Positions 26,882 through 36,263 of a DNA stretch of 64,000 nucleotides are shown here, piece after piece. The position numbers and the translations under genes were made by a program. Below the pieces are notes generated by a model. The model was not told where the DNA came from and ran no database searches. It saw nothing but the letters and a program-made list of their open reading frames with translations. The DNA lies in NCBI RefSeq assembly GCF_900143245.1, contig NZ_FRDK01000009.1:81213-145212 (forward strand). The letters are read 5' to 3'. The DNA comes from Flavobacterium fryxellicola (GTDB taxonomy: Bacteria > Bacteroidota > Bacteroidia > Flavobacteriales > Flavobacteriaceae). The stretch's first letter is position 1. Every line of letters begins with the position of its first letter.

Positions 26882-27871
26882 TTATTTTAAAATCAATTCT
26901 CGAGCAAACGTCAATAAATCGGCTTTGGTTTTTAGATCCATTTTTAAAGGCAGTTGTGCCAATCCTATGATCCTGCGCATAATTTCTACTCCAATAAAAC
27001 CATTCAAAATAGTTGTGTTTAACTCGTCAAAAGAATGGTAGTTTTCCGCTACAAAAGCAATTGTTGATTCCGGGTGTTGCGTCAGATACAAATGGGCGAG
27101 CAATACACCCATATCAAATTCTCGTAAGCCATAAAAGCAAAATTCTGGATCGATAACTTTAATTCCCTCAGTGGTTTTTAACCAACTTCCCGGATAATAA
27201 TCCCCGTGTAATAAATAGTTCCCTTTTGAAAGATACAACGAACCCAATCGCTCCATTTTGACTTTTATTTCGCTGTCTTTTTTATAAGGCATCGCAATAG
27301 CTTGCAAACCGGCCTGAACCAAATCCAAATCACATCCATTTTCTACTTTAAAAGGATACTCAAAAAGATGTTCATAGTTCAGCGCTCTCATTTCTGTATT
27401 TGCTAGTTCATCATCCACAACCGTTTTTTGAAAACTTTGGTGCAAACCATTCAAATAATTCACTAACTGAAGTAACTCTTTTTCTTGAATTTTTTCTTTT
27501 AAATCATACAAAACAGTATAATCATTAGAGTTCCCTAAATCCTCTAGAGCAATCAAATTATTTACGGCATCAACACCTAAAAGTGTTGGCATAATTTGCT
27601 GCACTTTGTTAGCAATAGCAATTTTTTTATAGAAAGCACCTTCGGTAAGTACTCGTTTTGCAGGTGCTAAAACCTGAGGATATTTCTCTACATAACCCCT
27701 AGATTGCTTGATAATAAAAGAGCGTGTTGCTGTTTCTATGCGCAACACACAATTCATATTTCCCTCACCAGGTTTGGACACAGAAACAATTGTTTCACCA
27801 TCCTGTAGCCATTTTTGTTGGTATAAATAAGCAGCCAATTCTTTTGGCTCTTTTGCATTTAGTATAAACAT
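26882..27871 (-). CDS. Phosphotransferase family kinase, methylthioribose kinase-like
   Basis: A 329-residue APH-fold kinase. The N-lobe has GEGNMNCVLRIET and FIIKQSRGYVEKYP (ATP lysine); the catalytic loop is LLHGDYYPGSW and the metal loop VIDPEFCFYGLREFDMG. The phrase VIDPEF.FYG..FD.G is the signature of 5-methylthioribose kinases (MtnK), while GDYYPG matches it more loosely. It may phosphorylate methylthioribose or another ribosyl compound released by a hydrolase such as the neighbouring one. Weak relation to choline/aminoglycoside kinases remains possible. Confidence 0.75.
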   Translation of the reverse strand: MFILNAKEPKELAAYLYQQKWLQDGETIVSVSKPGEGNMNCVLRIETATRSFIIKQSRGYVEKYPQVLAPAKRVLTEGAFYKKIAIANKVQQIMPTLLGVDAVNNLIALEDLGNSNDYTVLYDLKEKIQEKELLQLVNYLNGLHQSFQKTVVDDELANTEMRALNYEHLFEYPFKVENGCDLDLVQAGLQAIAMPYKKDSEIKVKMERLGSLYLSKGNYLLHGDYYPGSWLKTTEGIKVIDPEFCFYGLREFDMGVLLAHLYLTQHPESTIAFVAENYHSFDELNTTILNGFIGVEIMRRIIGLAQLPLKMDLKTKADLLTFARELILK

Positions 27872-27889
27872 ATTTTCTGTTTTTTAATT

Positions 27890-27990
27890 GGGGCGTTCCC
27901 GCCAAAAAAAGGCGGGCAGGCTATCCGCTACACTCTTTTTTGGCCAAAAAAGCCCAAAAAAGGATTTTCACTCCTATCCTTAACGCAGTG
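27890..27990. repeat. Probable dispersed flavobacterial intergenic repeat
   Basis: A GC-rich block of a type I have seen scattered in Flavobacterium intergenic regions: GGGCGTTCCCGCC, a 6-bp hairpin CCCGCC/GGCGGG around seven A, then CAGGCTATCCGCTACACTC, a 16-bp palindrome TTTTTTGGCCAAAAAA, and GGATTTTCACTCCTATCC followed by TTAACGC. It lies between the kinase and the TonB receptor genes. Whether it is mobile is unknown; only one copy of this type is in the window. Confidence 0.65.
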
Positions 27991-28042
27991 TAGTATTAAA
28001 TTCAAAACCCGTCAATCTAACACTCCTTGCAGAATAGCCGTT

Positions 28043-31018
28043 TTAAAATAAATACCGCACTCCAAACTGAAACTGTCTTGGAGGTGAAGCATTTCTTTGG
28101 GTAAACAATCCGCTTGCGCTAGATCCGCCTTGAATTTGGTTACTTTGTGTCGCATTATTACTGTATCCGCTTAAATTTTCAGCATTAAAGATATTAAAGA
28201 CATCGGCACGTAATTCTAACTTGTTATTTCTTATAATTTTGAATTGGTGTTGAACGCCTAAATCAAAAGTCGTGCTCCAAGGTAATCGATCATTATTCCT
28301 GCCTTCTCCTGGAAAGCGATCGCTATTTCCTTGATACGCGTCAGAGAAGCTAGCTCCATCTCCATTCAAATCTGTTGTTCCAAAACCAAGCGGAATTCTA
28401 TTTATTGGTTGCCCACTTTGCAATAAACCAGCTAAAGTTAACGCTGTTCCTTTAAAGGGATAATAATTGTAAATTCCGTTAATATTATGAGTTCTATCAT
28501 TTACAGATGGTCCCCATTCATTCGCATAATTATTCGCATCCGAAGGTCTAAAATTAATTCCATCCGTATTATTTTTACTGGATGACAGCGTATAATTCAA
28601 TCGATAGGAATAACTGTCCGTACCTCTTGTTTTTTGATAATTCAAACTCATGGCGTAATATCTCGATTTTCCTTCATTTTCACTAACAATTACATTTCTA
28701 GCAATTCCAGTAACCGTTTGCCCATTGATGGTCGCGCTTCCGTTGGTAATAGGAATTGGACGGCTCGCGTCGGCTTCAGCCTGAGTTCTAATAACCACAT
28801 TATTAGGATCAATAGGATATTCAGCAGCTGCATTAAGATTGCGCAAACGGGTCAAATTCTCGCCTCTATTGTGCACCACATCCACAAAAAACAATCTTTC
28901 GTCCGTTAATTGCAATTGGTACCCCAGCATAAACTCATGAGAATAAGCATTTTTATAGCCATTAGGATTTAAAATTCTGCGTTCATTAGAAAAGATACTC
29001 TCCCTTCTCCCCTGTAAATCAGCTGCAGAAGGCCCTTGTAAATAACTTACCCCAGAAACCGTAGCCCCTAAGTTTCCGTTGTAGGTAATTCGATCAATAT
29101 TAGTGTCGGCTGGTAAAATTCCTAATTTTTTTAACTCTTCTAATTGTAATTTATAGCTTTGCGAAGTCGTGTTTTGTTGCAAAGCATCGCTGTAAAGTGC
29201 ATAGTTTATTTTATCATACGAAATTCCGTAACCACCACGTAAGCTGCTGAAGTTGTCTAATTTATAATTAAAATTAAATCGTGGTGCTAAATTGTTGTAA
29301 TCGCCTTTGTCGCTTCCTCCTTTTGATAAATTATCATAATCATAACGCAAACCTAAAGTAAGATTCAATCGATCCGTAACCGACCATAAATCTTCTATGT
29401 AAGCGGAATAAATATCTTGGTTGGTACCAAAAGAAGTAGGACGCAATTCTACATTATAATTGATAACCTGTACCTCTTGCGGAATATCATTTACATTCAA
29501 ACCGCCTCCTACACCACTATTTCTTATGGCATCAATTTGGCTTTGATTCAATTTTACTCGATAATTCCCTACTGGATTTCCACCTCCAAATAATTGATGA
29601 TCCCCTCTGATAAAATTTACTCCCGCTTTTAAGGTATGCTTTTCAGTATAATATTTCACTTTTTGTTGCAATTGTACTGTATTTTCAAGCGCATCAAACA
29701 CATAACCTGGATTGCCAATCACCCCTAATGTTTCATCATTTACGCCTAAAATAGTTACTTGAGAACTATTTGGATTAAATGGTTTGGCATAATTCCATCT
29801 AAAACGGCTGTATTGTACATTTGTTTCTCCAGAAAAGTTTCCAAATTTATAACTGTTTTTCAAAGCCAATAAAATGCTATTCCGCTCTTGCGTATTTCCA
29901 GCAGATTTAAAAGTCGAACCACCATCGAGTCCGCCACCTTGACGCTCCACATCTACTCTACCAATGTTGGCACGAAAGGAAGAGTTGAAATTAGCATTCC
30001 AAATTTGGTCAATTTTGGACGAAAAATAATCAAAAGTATTGGTACCTCTCACTGTTTCTGTAATCCCGAATTGTGGCACATTTAGTAAGTTGTCTTTGAC
30101 ATCAGTAGTGTGTTCAAAATTAAAATAATAGAAGGTTTTGTCTTTGGCAAAAGCACCTCCTATTCCTGCTCCGGTTTGATATCTTGAAAAACCATTTTTA
30201 ACTTGATTTCCTGACAAATCTCTTTGAGCAAAGCTTGATTTTCCATCTATCGACGGTCCTGGTCTTGTAATAAAGAAAACCTCTCCCGTAGTTTCATTAG
30301 AACCCGAACGCGGCGTAATATTTACGATTCCGCTTCCTGTTAAACCATATTCAGCGGAGAAATTATTAGTCAAAACCGTAACATCTTTTACAAATCCAGA
30401 AGGAATTGCAAATTTTTGCCCTCCTAAAAAACGTTCGTTATTATCCAATCCATCAATTAAATAGGACGTATATTGAGAACTCGCTCCGTTAATACTCACA
30501 TTTGCCGCCTCTGGAAAGAAACCTGTTGCTTGCGAAACATTAGGCAAACGGAATAAAACTCTGGTGATATCACGACCTTCTACTGGAATTTCCTGAATTT
30601 CAGCAGCTTTCATTTCAAAAGATACTTCGGCATCCCGGCGATTTATTTTTGAATTCGATCCAGACGAGATCACAACCTCATCTAATTCTTGTGTACCACT
30701 TTTTCTTAGCACTAGCGTCACATTCGGATTTTGATTGGAACGAATATCAATAAAATTAGAACTTTCAGCTGCATAATCCTGCGTTGCCGCAACAATAACT
30801 TGATACCCATCAAGCGCTTCTAGGTTCCTGAAAATCACTTTTCCTTGTGTATTTGAAATTTGTCGTACTTGTAAATTTCTACTTTTGTTTTCTAAAATTA
30901 TAGCTAAATTAGAAACTGGTTTTTGTGTGACTGCATCAATCGCAGAAACGGTTAAATCTTGTTGAGCCACAGCTATTGTTGAGATACACAGCAATGCCCA
31001 AATATAAAATTGCTTCAT
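28043..31018 (-). CDS. TonB-dependent receptor, Oar-like, with carboxypeptidase-like regulatory domain
   Basis: A 991-residue outer-membrane protein. After a signal peptide (residues 1-18) there is a carboxypeptidase-regulatory-like domain (LTVSAIDAVTQKPVSNLAII to about 105), a plug domain (VEGRDITRVLFRLPNVSQA; SQYTSYLIDGLDNNERF) and a large beta-barrel ending in QFQFGVRYLF with the C-terminal aromatic. No TonB box is obvious. It resembles Oar receptors, which take up or export proteins or oligosaccharides. The DUF2064-type transferase gene lies 42 bp upstream on the same strand. Confidence 0.88.
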   Translation of the reverse strand: MKQFYIWALLCISTIAVAQQDLTVSAIDAVTQKPVSNLAIILENKSRNLQVRQISNTQGKVIFRNLEALDGYQVIVAATQDYAAESSNFIDIRSNQNPNVTLVLRKSGTQELDEVVISSGSNSKINRRDAEVSFEMKAAEIQEIPVEGRDITRVLFRLPNVSQATGFFPEAANVSINGASSQYTSYLIDGLDNNERFLGGQKFAIPSGFVKDVTVLTNNFSAEYGLTGSGIVNITPRSGSNETTGEVFFITRPGPSIDGKSSFAQRDLSGNQVKNGFSRYQTGAGIGGAFAKDKTFYYFNFEHTTDVKDNLLNVPQFGITETVRGTNTFDYFSSKIDQIWNANFNSSFRANIGRVDVERQGGGLDGGSTFKSAGNTQERNSILLALKNSYKFGNFSGETNVQYSRFRWNYAKPFNPNSSQVTILGVNDETLGVIGNPGYVFDALENTVQLQQKVKYYTEKHTLKAGVNFIRGDHQLFGGGNPVGNYRVKLNQSQIDAIRNSGVGGGLNVNDIPQEVQVINYNVELRPTSFGTNQDIYSAYIEDLWSVTDRLNLTLGLRYDYDNLSKGGSDKGDYNNLAPRFNFNYKLDNFSSLRGGYGISYDKINYALYSDALQQNTTSQSYKLQLEELKKLGILPADTNIDRITYNGNLGATVSGVSYLQGPSAADLQGRRESIFSNERRILNPNGYKNAYSHEFMLGYQLQLTDERLFFVDVVHNRGENLTRLRNLNAAAEYPIDPNNVVIRTQAEADASRPIPITNGSATINGQTVTGIARNVIVSENEGKSRYYAMSLNYQKTRGTDSYSYRLNYTLSSSKNNTDGINFRPSDANNYANEWGPSVNDRTHNINGIYNYYPFKGTALTLAGLLQSGQPINRIPLGFGTTDLNGDGASFSDAYQGNSDRFPGEGRNNDRLPWSTTFDLGVQHQFKIIRNNKLELRADVFNIFNAENLSGYSNNATQSNQIQGGSSASGLFTQRNASPPRQFQFGVRYLF

Positions 31019-31060
31019 TTGGTTTGTATAATTAATTTAAAAAAGGGTTAAACGGAAATT

Positions 31061-31747
31061 TTACACGTTAAACGGTGACCCTTTATTAAAATTAAAAGCA
31101 TGATAATCCGAAGAATATAATCTTGTTTCAAAATCAATTTGAACTACAAAATTGGATAAAAACGAAAGTAGTATTTTTCTAAAACTATCAGAGAATGATA
31201 ATTTTTGAGTCGCTTGTTTGAAATCGAAGGCGTTGTTGCAATCATTTAAATACGGAAGATAAGCAATTGGCTGCTTTTTGTAAAGCGTTTGTAAAGCAGT
31301 AAAAACGCTTTTAGTCTGCCACGGAATAGTTTTGAATAGCTCGGCATTATATTTTAATTTTGTAACACCTATTAAATAAGCGCCACCGGAATAATCAGGA
31401 CCTATGACTAAATCATTCCTCTTTAAATCTCGTTCGGCTTGAAGCAAATGATGGGTTTTCAATTCAATGCAATCATTTCCTATGACAATAACTTTCTCGA
31501 AACCTTTAGCAAAAACAGTTTCAATTGAATGCGTTATTCTCTCTCCAAAAGTAGCACCCATCTGATCATTTTCATTTGAAATAAAATAGGGTAATTTGGT
31601 TTGTTGACTAATTTTAATACTATGATCATTCATTTTCTTCCACAACAAAACATTTTGCTTTGAACAAGAAGCAATTGGTTTTAAGGCGCTTACCCTCTTT
31701 TCGCTTTGCACAAAAAGAAGAATGGCTGTGGTGTTGGAATAATCCAT
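31061..31747 (-). CDS. DUF2064/TIGR04282-like glycosyltransferase, second copy
   Basis: About 228 residues of a GT-A protein. Recognisable parts: ATG at 31747 gives MDYSNTTAILLFVQSEKR, then GATFGERITHSIETVFAKGF, VIVIGNDCIELKT and LVIGPDYSGGAYLIGVTK. It is clearly related to the plus-strand TIGR04282-like protein near 9 kb but much more divergent (FVQSEKR replaces the FTRNPELGK loop, so nucleotide binding may differ). Sixteen extra residues would be present if translation began at 31795. It precedes the Oar-like receptor gene, possibly in one transcript. Confidence 0.75.
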   Translation of the reverse strand: MDYSNTTAILLFVQSEKRVSALKPIASCSKQNVLLWKKMNDHSIKISQQTKLPYFISNENDQMGATFGERITHSIETVFAKGFEKVIVIGNDCIELKTHHLLQAERDLKRNDLVIGPDYSGGAYLIGVTKLKYNAELFKTIPWQTKSVFTALQTLYKKQPIAYLPYLNDCNNAFDFKQATQKLSFSDSFRKILLSFLSNFVVQIDFETRLYSSDYHAFNFNKGSPFNV

Positions 31748-31906
31748 TATTAAATTCATAATTGTATAGACGAAACTGTTTCTTACTACTGACAAAAAAG
31801 GAACAAAATAGTCAGATACAAGTTCATTAACTACCCATTGACTTCATATTGGATATAAAAATAAGCTTTAGGTCATCCATTTCCCTTAAAAAGAAATAAA
31901 AAAAAC

Positions 31907-31929
31907 CGGAACAAGATAATCCTGTTCCG
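31907..31929 (-). terminator. Intrinsic terminator of the SIMPL gene
   Basis: CGGAACA pairs with TGTTCCG and, read on the minus strand, is followed by GG and then eight T. It lies about 50 bp after the stop of the SIMPL-domain gene. Confidence 0.8.
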
Positions 31930-31980
31930 ATTTCAAAAATTATTATTTAAACTCGCTCTTTACAAAAAGCTCTTTTTTCT

Positions 31981-32670
31981 TTATTCCAAAATAAAACTAA
32001 CTGTTACATTAGCCGTAATGTTTATTTCTCCTACTGCAAGTGTCTCTCTTGGAGCTCTAGTATCACTCATTTCCATGGTTTTCATAGTTGCGTAAAGGGG
32101 CTGTGGTGAATACGTTTGTGAGTTATCTGATATGGTCATCGCACGTCCTATTTTTTGTCCCAAAACTGAAACATAATCTTCTGCTTTTAATTTTGCCTCT
32201 TTCATTGCTAATTTTCTAGCCTCAGATTGATATTGAGCTAATTTTGAAGATTGGAACGTGACATTATCGATTCTGTTAATTCCTTCGTCTACCAAACCTT
32301 CCATCAATTCGTCATACTTTGACAAATCCTTCAATACAATCTCTATAGTTTGAGTTGCATTATAACTGTGTTTCTTTTTCTCGTAATCGTATTGTGGATT
32401 TAATGAAACGCGCTGTGTTTTATAATCTGCTGGTGCCAAGTTCATTTTTTTGATGAATTTTAAAACAGCATCAATCTTTTCATCATTTTGCTTTTTAACA
32501 TCTTTAGCATTATTCCCTTTCGTTTCCACAGTCACAACTATAGAAGCCTGATCTGGAACAACCTTAACTTTTCCTTCTCCACTTACATTTATTTGTGGGA
32601 CTTGTTTAATTTCTTGTCCGTAAGACATGGACATAAATAAAATTGACAAAATTAATAGTGCTTTTTTCAT
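31981..32670 (-). CDS. SIMPL domain protein (DUF541), secreted
   Basis: A 229-residue protein with signal peptide (LLILSILFMSMSYG) and a SIMPL/DUF541 domain: INVSGEGKVKVVPDQASIVVTVETKG, LKFIKKMNLAPADYKTQRVSLNPQYDY and GINRIDNVTFQSSK, finishing with VGEINITANVTVSFIL. Members such as BP26 and YggE are periplasmic or outer-membrane; the molecular function is uncertain. It ends at a good terminator and is transcribed separately from the rhomboid gene upstream. Confidence 0.9.
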   Translation of the reverse strand: MKKALLILSILFMSMSYGQEIKQVPQINVSGEGKVKVVPDQASIVVTVETKGNNAKDVKKQNDEKIDAVLKFIKKMNLAPADYKTQRVSLNPQYDYEKKKHSYNATQTIEIVLKDLSKYDELMEGLVDEGINRIDNVTFQSSKLAQYQSEARKLAMKEAKLKAEDYVSVLGQKIGRAMTISDNSQTYSPQPLYATMKTMEMSDTRAPRETLAVGEINITANVTVSFILE

Positions 32671-32720
32671 TTTAGTGTGATTTAATTGTTTGTACTAATT
32701 TCTTTTCAAAAGTTGTGCCA

Positions 32721-33359
32721 CTATAGCTTTCCCATTTTCTCCATTACAAAAAGAATAAGTATTGGGATGGCCAACAATACTACCATCAACGTGTGATCTA
32801 CTAATAATGTTGGCTCTTTTAGTAACGTAATCAAATAACCTCCCATTGCACCTCCAAAATGGGCCGTGTGACCAATGTTATCATTTTTGGCCTTCATTCC
32901 GTAAATGGAGTACAACAAATATAATATTCCAAAAATATAAGCAGGCATTGGAATAATAAAAAAGATTCCCAACATCATATCTGGTTGCAACAATATTGCC
33001 GAATATAAAACTCCAGTAACCGCTCCAGATGCACCTACAGCTCTATAACCATAATCGTTTTTATGAAAAACCATCGTTAGCAAACTTCCAAAAATTAAAC
33101 TTCCAAAATAAATTAAAACAAATGAAAAGCTCCCTAAATAACTAATAACCACTGGAGCGAAAAACCAAAGCGTCAACATATTAAAAATCAAATGCGTCAT
33201 GTCAGCATGAAGAAAACCAGAAGATAACATTCTGATTTGCTCTCCTGCACGAATACTGCCAACATGAAATTCATACTTTCTAAAAAAAGAGAGATCATTA
33301 AAACCTTTATAACTAATCAAAACATTTACAATAATTATTGCTATTAAAATGGTATTCAT
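32721..33359 (-). CDS. Rhomboid family intramembrane serine protease
   Basis: A 212-residue membrane protein with six helices. The active-site serine lies in GASGAVTG (S112) and the catalytic histidine in NIGHTAHFGGAMGG (H167); the ADMTHLIFNML segment near residue 53 is the usual HxxxN loop. It cuts membrane-embedded substrates. Length suits a minimal six-TM rhomboid. Upstream, TATCTTTA on the minus strand resembles the -7 element. Confidence 0.92.
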   Translation of the reverse strand: MNTILIAIIIVNVLISYKGFNDLSFFRKYEFHVGSIRAGEQIRMLSSGFLHADMTHLIFNMLTLWFFAPVVISYLGSFSFVLIYFGSLIFGSLLTMVFHKNDYGYRAVGASGAVTGVLYSAILLQPDMMLGIFFIIPMPAYIFGILYLLYSIYGMKAKNDNIGHTAHFGGAMGGYLITLLKEPTLLVDHTLMVVLLAIPILILFVMEKMGKL

Positions 33360-33450
33360 AAAGTATGTTTATTGTGAATTGTAAAGATAGTCATTCTCTA
33401 ATGCCCATGCAGTACCGCGCTAAAATTAATATCAATTTACATTTTTGACT

Positions 33451-33458
33451 TATATTTG
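33451..33458 (+). promoter_or_regulatory. Bacteroidota -7 promoter element
   Basis: TATATTTG matches the TAnnTTTG consensus and lies 14 bp before the start codon of the acyltransferase gene, so the mRNA has a very short leader. No good -33 TTG was found upstream. Confidence 0.5.
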
Positions 33459-33472
33459 TAAAAAAAAATTGC

Positions 33473-34342
33473 ATGCAATTACTCGCTTTTATTATTGCTT
33501 ACCCCTTACTTTGGATAATTTCTATTCTTCCATTTCGTGTTTTTTATGTACTGTCTGATGTAGTGTACTTTTTAGTTTACCATATCATAGGGTATCGAAA
33601 AAAAGTAGTTCGCTCCAATCTAGCTTTAGCATTACCGCATCTTAGTGATAACGAACGCCTTATTATCGAAAAGAAATCCTATCATCATTTATGCGACATG
33701 TTTATGGAAATGATAAAAACAATGACCATCTCCTCAGACGAAATGAACAAACGATTTACCATTACAAATCTGGAAGTTATTAAAGAATATGAGAATAAAG
33801 GAAAAAGTATTATGCTTATTGCTTCCCATTATGCGAGTTGGGAATGGTTGCTCGCCCTGAACCAAAAATTATCTTTGCGCGGTGTTGCTGTCTATAAAAA
33901 ACTAGCAAATAAGCACTTCGATAAATTGGTAAGAGATATTAGATCAAAATACAATACCGAATTAGTTTCTACAAGTAAGACCATTCCATTAATTGCTGAA
34001 AATCAAAAAAATAATATTCGATGCGTTTACGGATTAGCAAGTGATCAATCCCCCAAAGCGGATCGAATATTTCATTGGGAAAGTTTTATGGGAATTGAGG
34101 TTCCTGTTCATACAGGACCTGAAATGTTAGCAAAAAAATACGATATGACCGTAATTTTTGCTAAAGTGAAAAAAGTGAAAAGAGGGTATTATGAACTTAC
34201 TATTATTCCTATTAGTGACAATCCAAATTCGATTCCTAATTTTGGAATTACACATAAATACATTAGAGAAGTAGAGAAACAAATTCTAGAAGCCCCTGAA
34301 TTTTACTTCTGGACGCACAAAAGATGGAAACACAGAAGATAG
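33473..34342 (+). CDS. LpxL/HtrB-like lysophospholipid acyltransferase
   Basis: A 289-residue membrane-anchored acyltransferase. The N-terminal helix (residues 1-40) is followed by the catalytic motif ASHYASWEW (H119 and E124, the Hx4D/E pair), and ASDQSPK...WESFMGIEVPVHTGPEMLAKKY, the typical block II/III of lipid A late acyltransferases. It would add a secondary acyl chain to lipid A or a related lipid. It stands alone between rhomboid and a cysteine-desulfurase-like gene. Confidence 0.85.
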   Translation: MQLLAFIIAYPLLWIISILPFRVFYVLSDVVYFLVYHIIGYRKKVVRSNLALALPHLSDNERLIIEKKSYHHLCDMFMEMIKTMTISSDEMNKRFTITNLEVIKEYENKGKSIMLIASHYASWEWLLALNQKLSLRGVAVYKKLANKHFDKLVRDIRSKYNTELVSTSKTIPLIAENQKNNIRCVYGLASDQSPKADRIFHWESFMGIEVPVHTGPEMLAKKYDMTVIFAKVKKVKRGYYELTIIPISDNPNSIPNFGITHKYIREVEKQILEAPEFYFWTHKRWKHRR

Positions 34343-34379
34343 TAATCAGTTCGCAGTGCACAGTCATAGTGTTTAATAA

Positions 34380-34424
34380 AAAAATCACATAGTATAAACC
34401 GTAGTGTTTATATTATGTGATTTT
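34380..34424. terminator. Bidirectional intrinsic terminator
   Basis: AAAAATCACATAGTATAAAC pairs with GTTTATATTATGTGATTTTT with one G-T wobble, six-base loop, and A/T runs on both sides. It separates the convergent acyltransferase and PLP-enzyme genes. Confidence 0.85.
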
Positions 34425-34448
34425 TATAGTTTCTTAAAAGGATACTTT

Positions 34449-35936
34449 TTATAAAGAAAACCAATTTTTTACCAATTCCTCTTCTAAAGGCTGTGCGTTT
34501 TTATGCAGGAACTCATTAGTCCCCGAATTATATTCATAGTCCAAAGCCCAAGTTTTATGATTTTCTGCCAATGTTTTTATTCCGTTACAAACAAATTCAA
34601 TTTCAGCATTGGTGGTGGTAGGATGAATCGACATTCTGATCCAGCCTGGCTTTCTGATTAAATCTCCAAGCGTAATTTCGTCAATTAATTTATGGGATGT
34701 TTCCTGATCTACATGCAACAAAAAGTGACCATAAGTTCCTGCACAACTGCAACCACCACGAGTTTGAATCCCAAATTTATCATTCAATAGTTTCACGCCC
34801 AAATTAAAATGCAAATCTTCAATAAAGAAAGAAAGTACTCCTAATCTATCCTGATGCTGTCCGGCAAGGATTTTAATATTGGAAACAATTCCTAGTGCTG
34901 CGAAAATATAATCTACTATTTCGTGCTCTCTTTTCAAAATATTCTCAATTCCCATTTGCTCTTTCAATTGAATCGCCAATGCAGTTTTTATCACCTGAAG
35001 AAAACCGGGTGTGCCGCCATCTTCCCTATCCTCAATATTGTCGATGTATTTGTGCTCGCCCCAAGGATTCGTCCAACTTACCGTTCCACCACCTGGATTA
35101 TCAGGAACTAAATTTTGATATAATTTTTTATTAAAAACTAAAACCCCACAAGTTCCCGGTCCGCCAAGGAATTTATGAGGCGAAAAGAAAATTGCATCCA
35201 AATAACTTTCAGCGTCTTCAGGATGCATATCAATTTTCACGTAAGGACCAGAACAAGCAAAATCCACGAAGCAAAGTCCATGATGTTGATGCATTATTTT
35301 GGCTACTTCATGATATGGAGTTCGGATTCCCGTAACATTCGAACAAGAGGTGATCGAAGCGATTTTAAAAGGACGCTCTTTATATTTATCTAATAAGAAT
35401 TCTAAATTTTCTATACTGAACAAACCGTCCTCTGTTGCAGGAATAACCTCCACATCAGCAATGGTTTCAAGCCATGACGTTTGATTGGAATGGTGTTCCA
35501 TGTGTGATATAAAAACAATCGGTTTTTTATCGGCTGGTATAGTGATGAAATTTTTTAAGCTTTCGGGTACTTTCAACCCTAATATACGTTGAAATTTATT
35601 GACAACGCCTGTCATTCCTGTTCCGTCAGTGATTAAAACATCGTCTGCACTTGCATTCACGTGGTGTTTAATGATATGACGTGCTTGATGATACGCTTTA
35701 GTCATTGCGGTTCCAGAAACGGTGGTTTCGGTATGCGTATTGGCTACAAAAGGCCCAAATTGATTCATTAATTTTTCTTCAATAGGACGATACAATCGAC
35801 CGCTGGCAGTCCAATCTGTATAAACAATTTGTTTTTGTCCATAAGGAGATTCAAACTTTTGTTTTATTCCGATTATGTTGTCGCGAAACTGTTGAAAATA
35901 GTGCTCTAATTGTGTTGGCGCTTCTTTGGTCGTCAT
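34449..35936 (-). CDS. Class V aminotransferase / cysteine desulfurase-like PLP enzyme
   Basis: A 495-residue PLP enzyme of the NifS/SufS fold. The Schiff-base lysine is K255 in SPHKFLGGPGTCG; also visible are TDGTGMTGVV (about 103), SHMEHHSNQTSW (about 144), and RGGCSCAGTYGHF with cysteines 396 and 398 near the active-site loop. The RGGxxCAG motif is shared with cysteine desulfurases, but the protein is some 90 residues longer than SufS. It may be a desulfurase or a beta-lyase with a different substrate. It lies alone. Confidence 0.8.
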   Translation of the reverse strand: MTTKEAPTQLEHYFQQFRDNIIGIKQKFESPYGQKQIVYTDWTASGRLYRPIEEKLMNQFGPFVANTHTETTVSGTAMTKAYHQARHIIKHHVNASADDVLITDGTGMTGVVNKFQRILGLKVPESLKNFITIPADKKPIVFISHMEHHSNQTSWLETIADVEVIPATEDGLFSIENLEFLLDKYKERPFKIASITSCSNVTGIRTPYHEVAKIMHQHHGLCFVDFACSGPYVKIDMHPEDAESYLDAIFFSPHKFLGGPGTCGVLVFNKKLYQNLVPDNPGGGTVSWTNPWGEHKYIDNIEDREDGGTPGFLQVIKTALAIQLKEQMGIENILKREHEIVDYIFAALGIVSNIKILAGQHQDRLGVLSFFIEDLHFNLGVKLLNDKFGIQTRGGCSCAGTYGHFLLHVDQETSHKLIDEITLGDLIRKPGWIRMSIHPTTTNAEIEFVCNGIKTLAENHKTWALDYEYNSGTNEFLHKNAQPLEEELVKNWFSL

Positions 35937-36073
35937 CGTATGTCTAATTTGAGCTCAAAGATATAGGTTTTATTGCAATTTCTGAACTTAGAAACTTATT
36001 TGGAGGATCAGTTATGAAATTCGGTAATGCAATTTTCTACTATTTCCAAAAAGAGAACCATTTTTTCCAAATT

Positions 36074-36149
36074 TAGCCCCGGTTGCAGTGAAAATCCTTT
36101 TCCTTTTTTCTTTAAAAAGGAAAAGATTGCAACGAAAAACGGGAACGAT
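36074..36149. repeat. Probable dispersed flavobacterial intergenic repeat with long hairpin
   Basis: TAGCCCCGG-TTGCAGTG...ATTGCAACGAAAAACGGGAACGAT bracketing a perfect 12-bp stem CTTTTCCTTTTT (36097-36108) with AAAAAGGAAAAG (36114-36125). I recall similar TAGCCCCGxTTGCAGTG ... GATTGCAACGGAAAGCGGGA units in other Flavobacterium genomes. The outer flanks are partly complementary too. It is the only thing in the 35937-36209 gap. Confidence 0.6.
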
Positions 36150-36209
36150 ATTTCTGAAAAAGCACCAATAACTCGCTCCATGACAGGGAATAAATTTGGC
36201 TTAAAAAAA

Positions 36210-36240
36210 ATCCTTTCAAAAGTTTACACTCTGAAAGGAT
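36210..36240 (-). terminator. Intrinsic terminator of the beta-barrel gene
   Basis: ATCCTTTCA pairs with TGAAAGGAT around a 13-base loop; on the minus strand the hairpin is followed by a run of eight T. It lies 24 bp past the beta-barrel gene. Confidence 0.8.
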
Positions 36241-36263
36241 ATTTATTTTAAAACCATCTAGAA

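Noticed and set aside
27936..27951. Palindrome TTTTTTGGCCAAAAAA as a terminator
   Set aside because: The loop would be missing and the stem is mostly A/T; it is part of the dispersed repeat.
36027..36251. 74-aa plus-strand frame
   Set aside because: It is made of the dispersed repeat and the terminator, with no conserved sequence.
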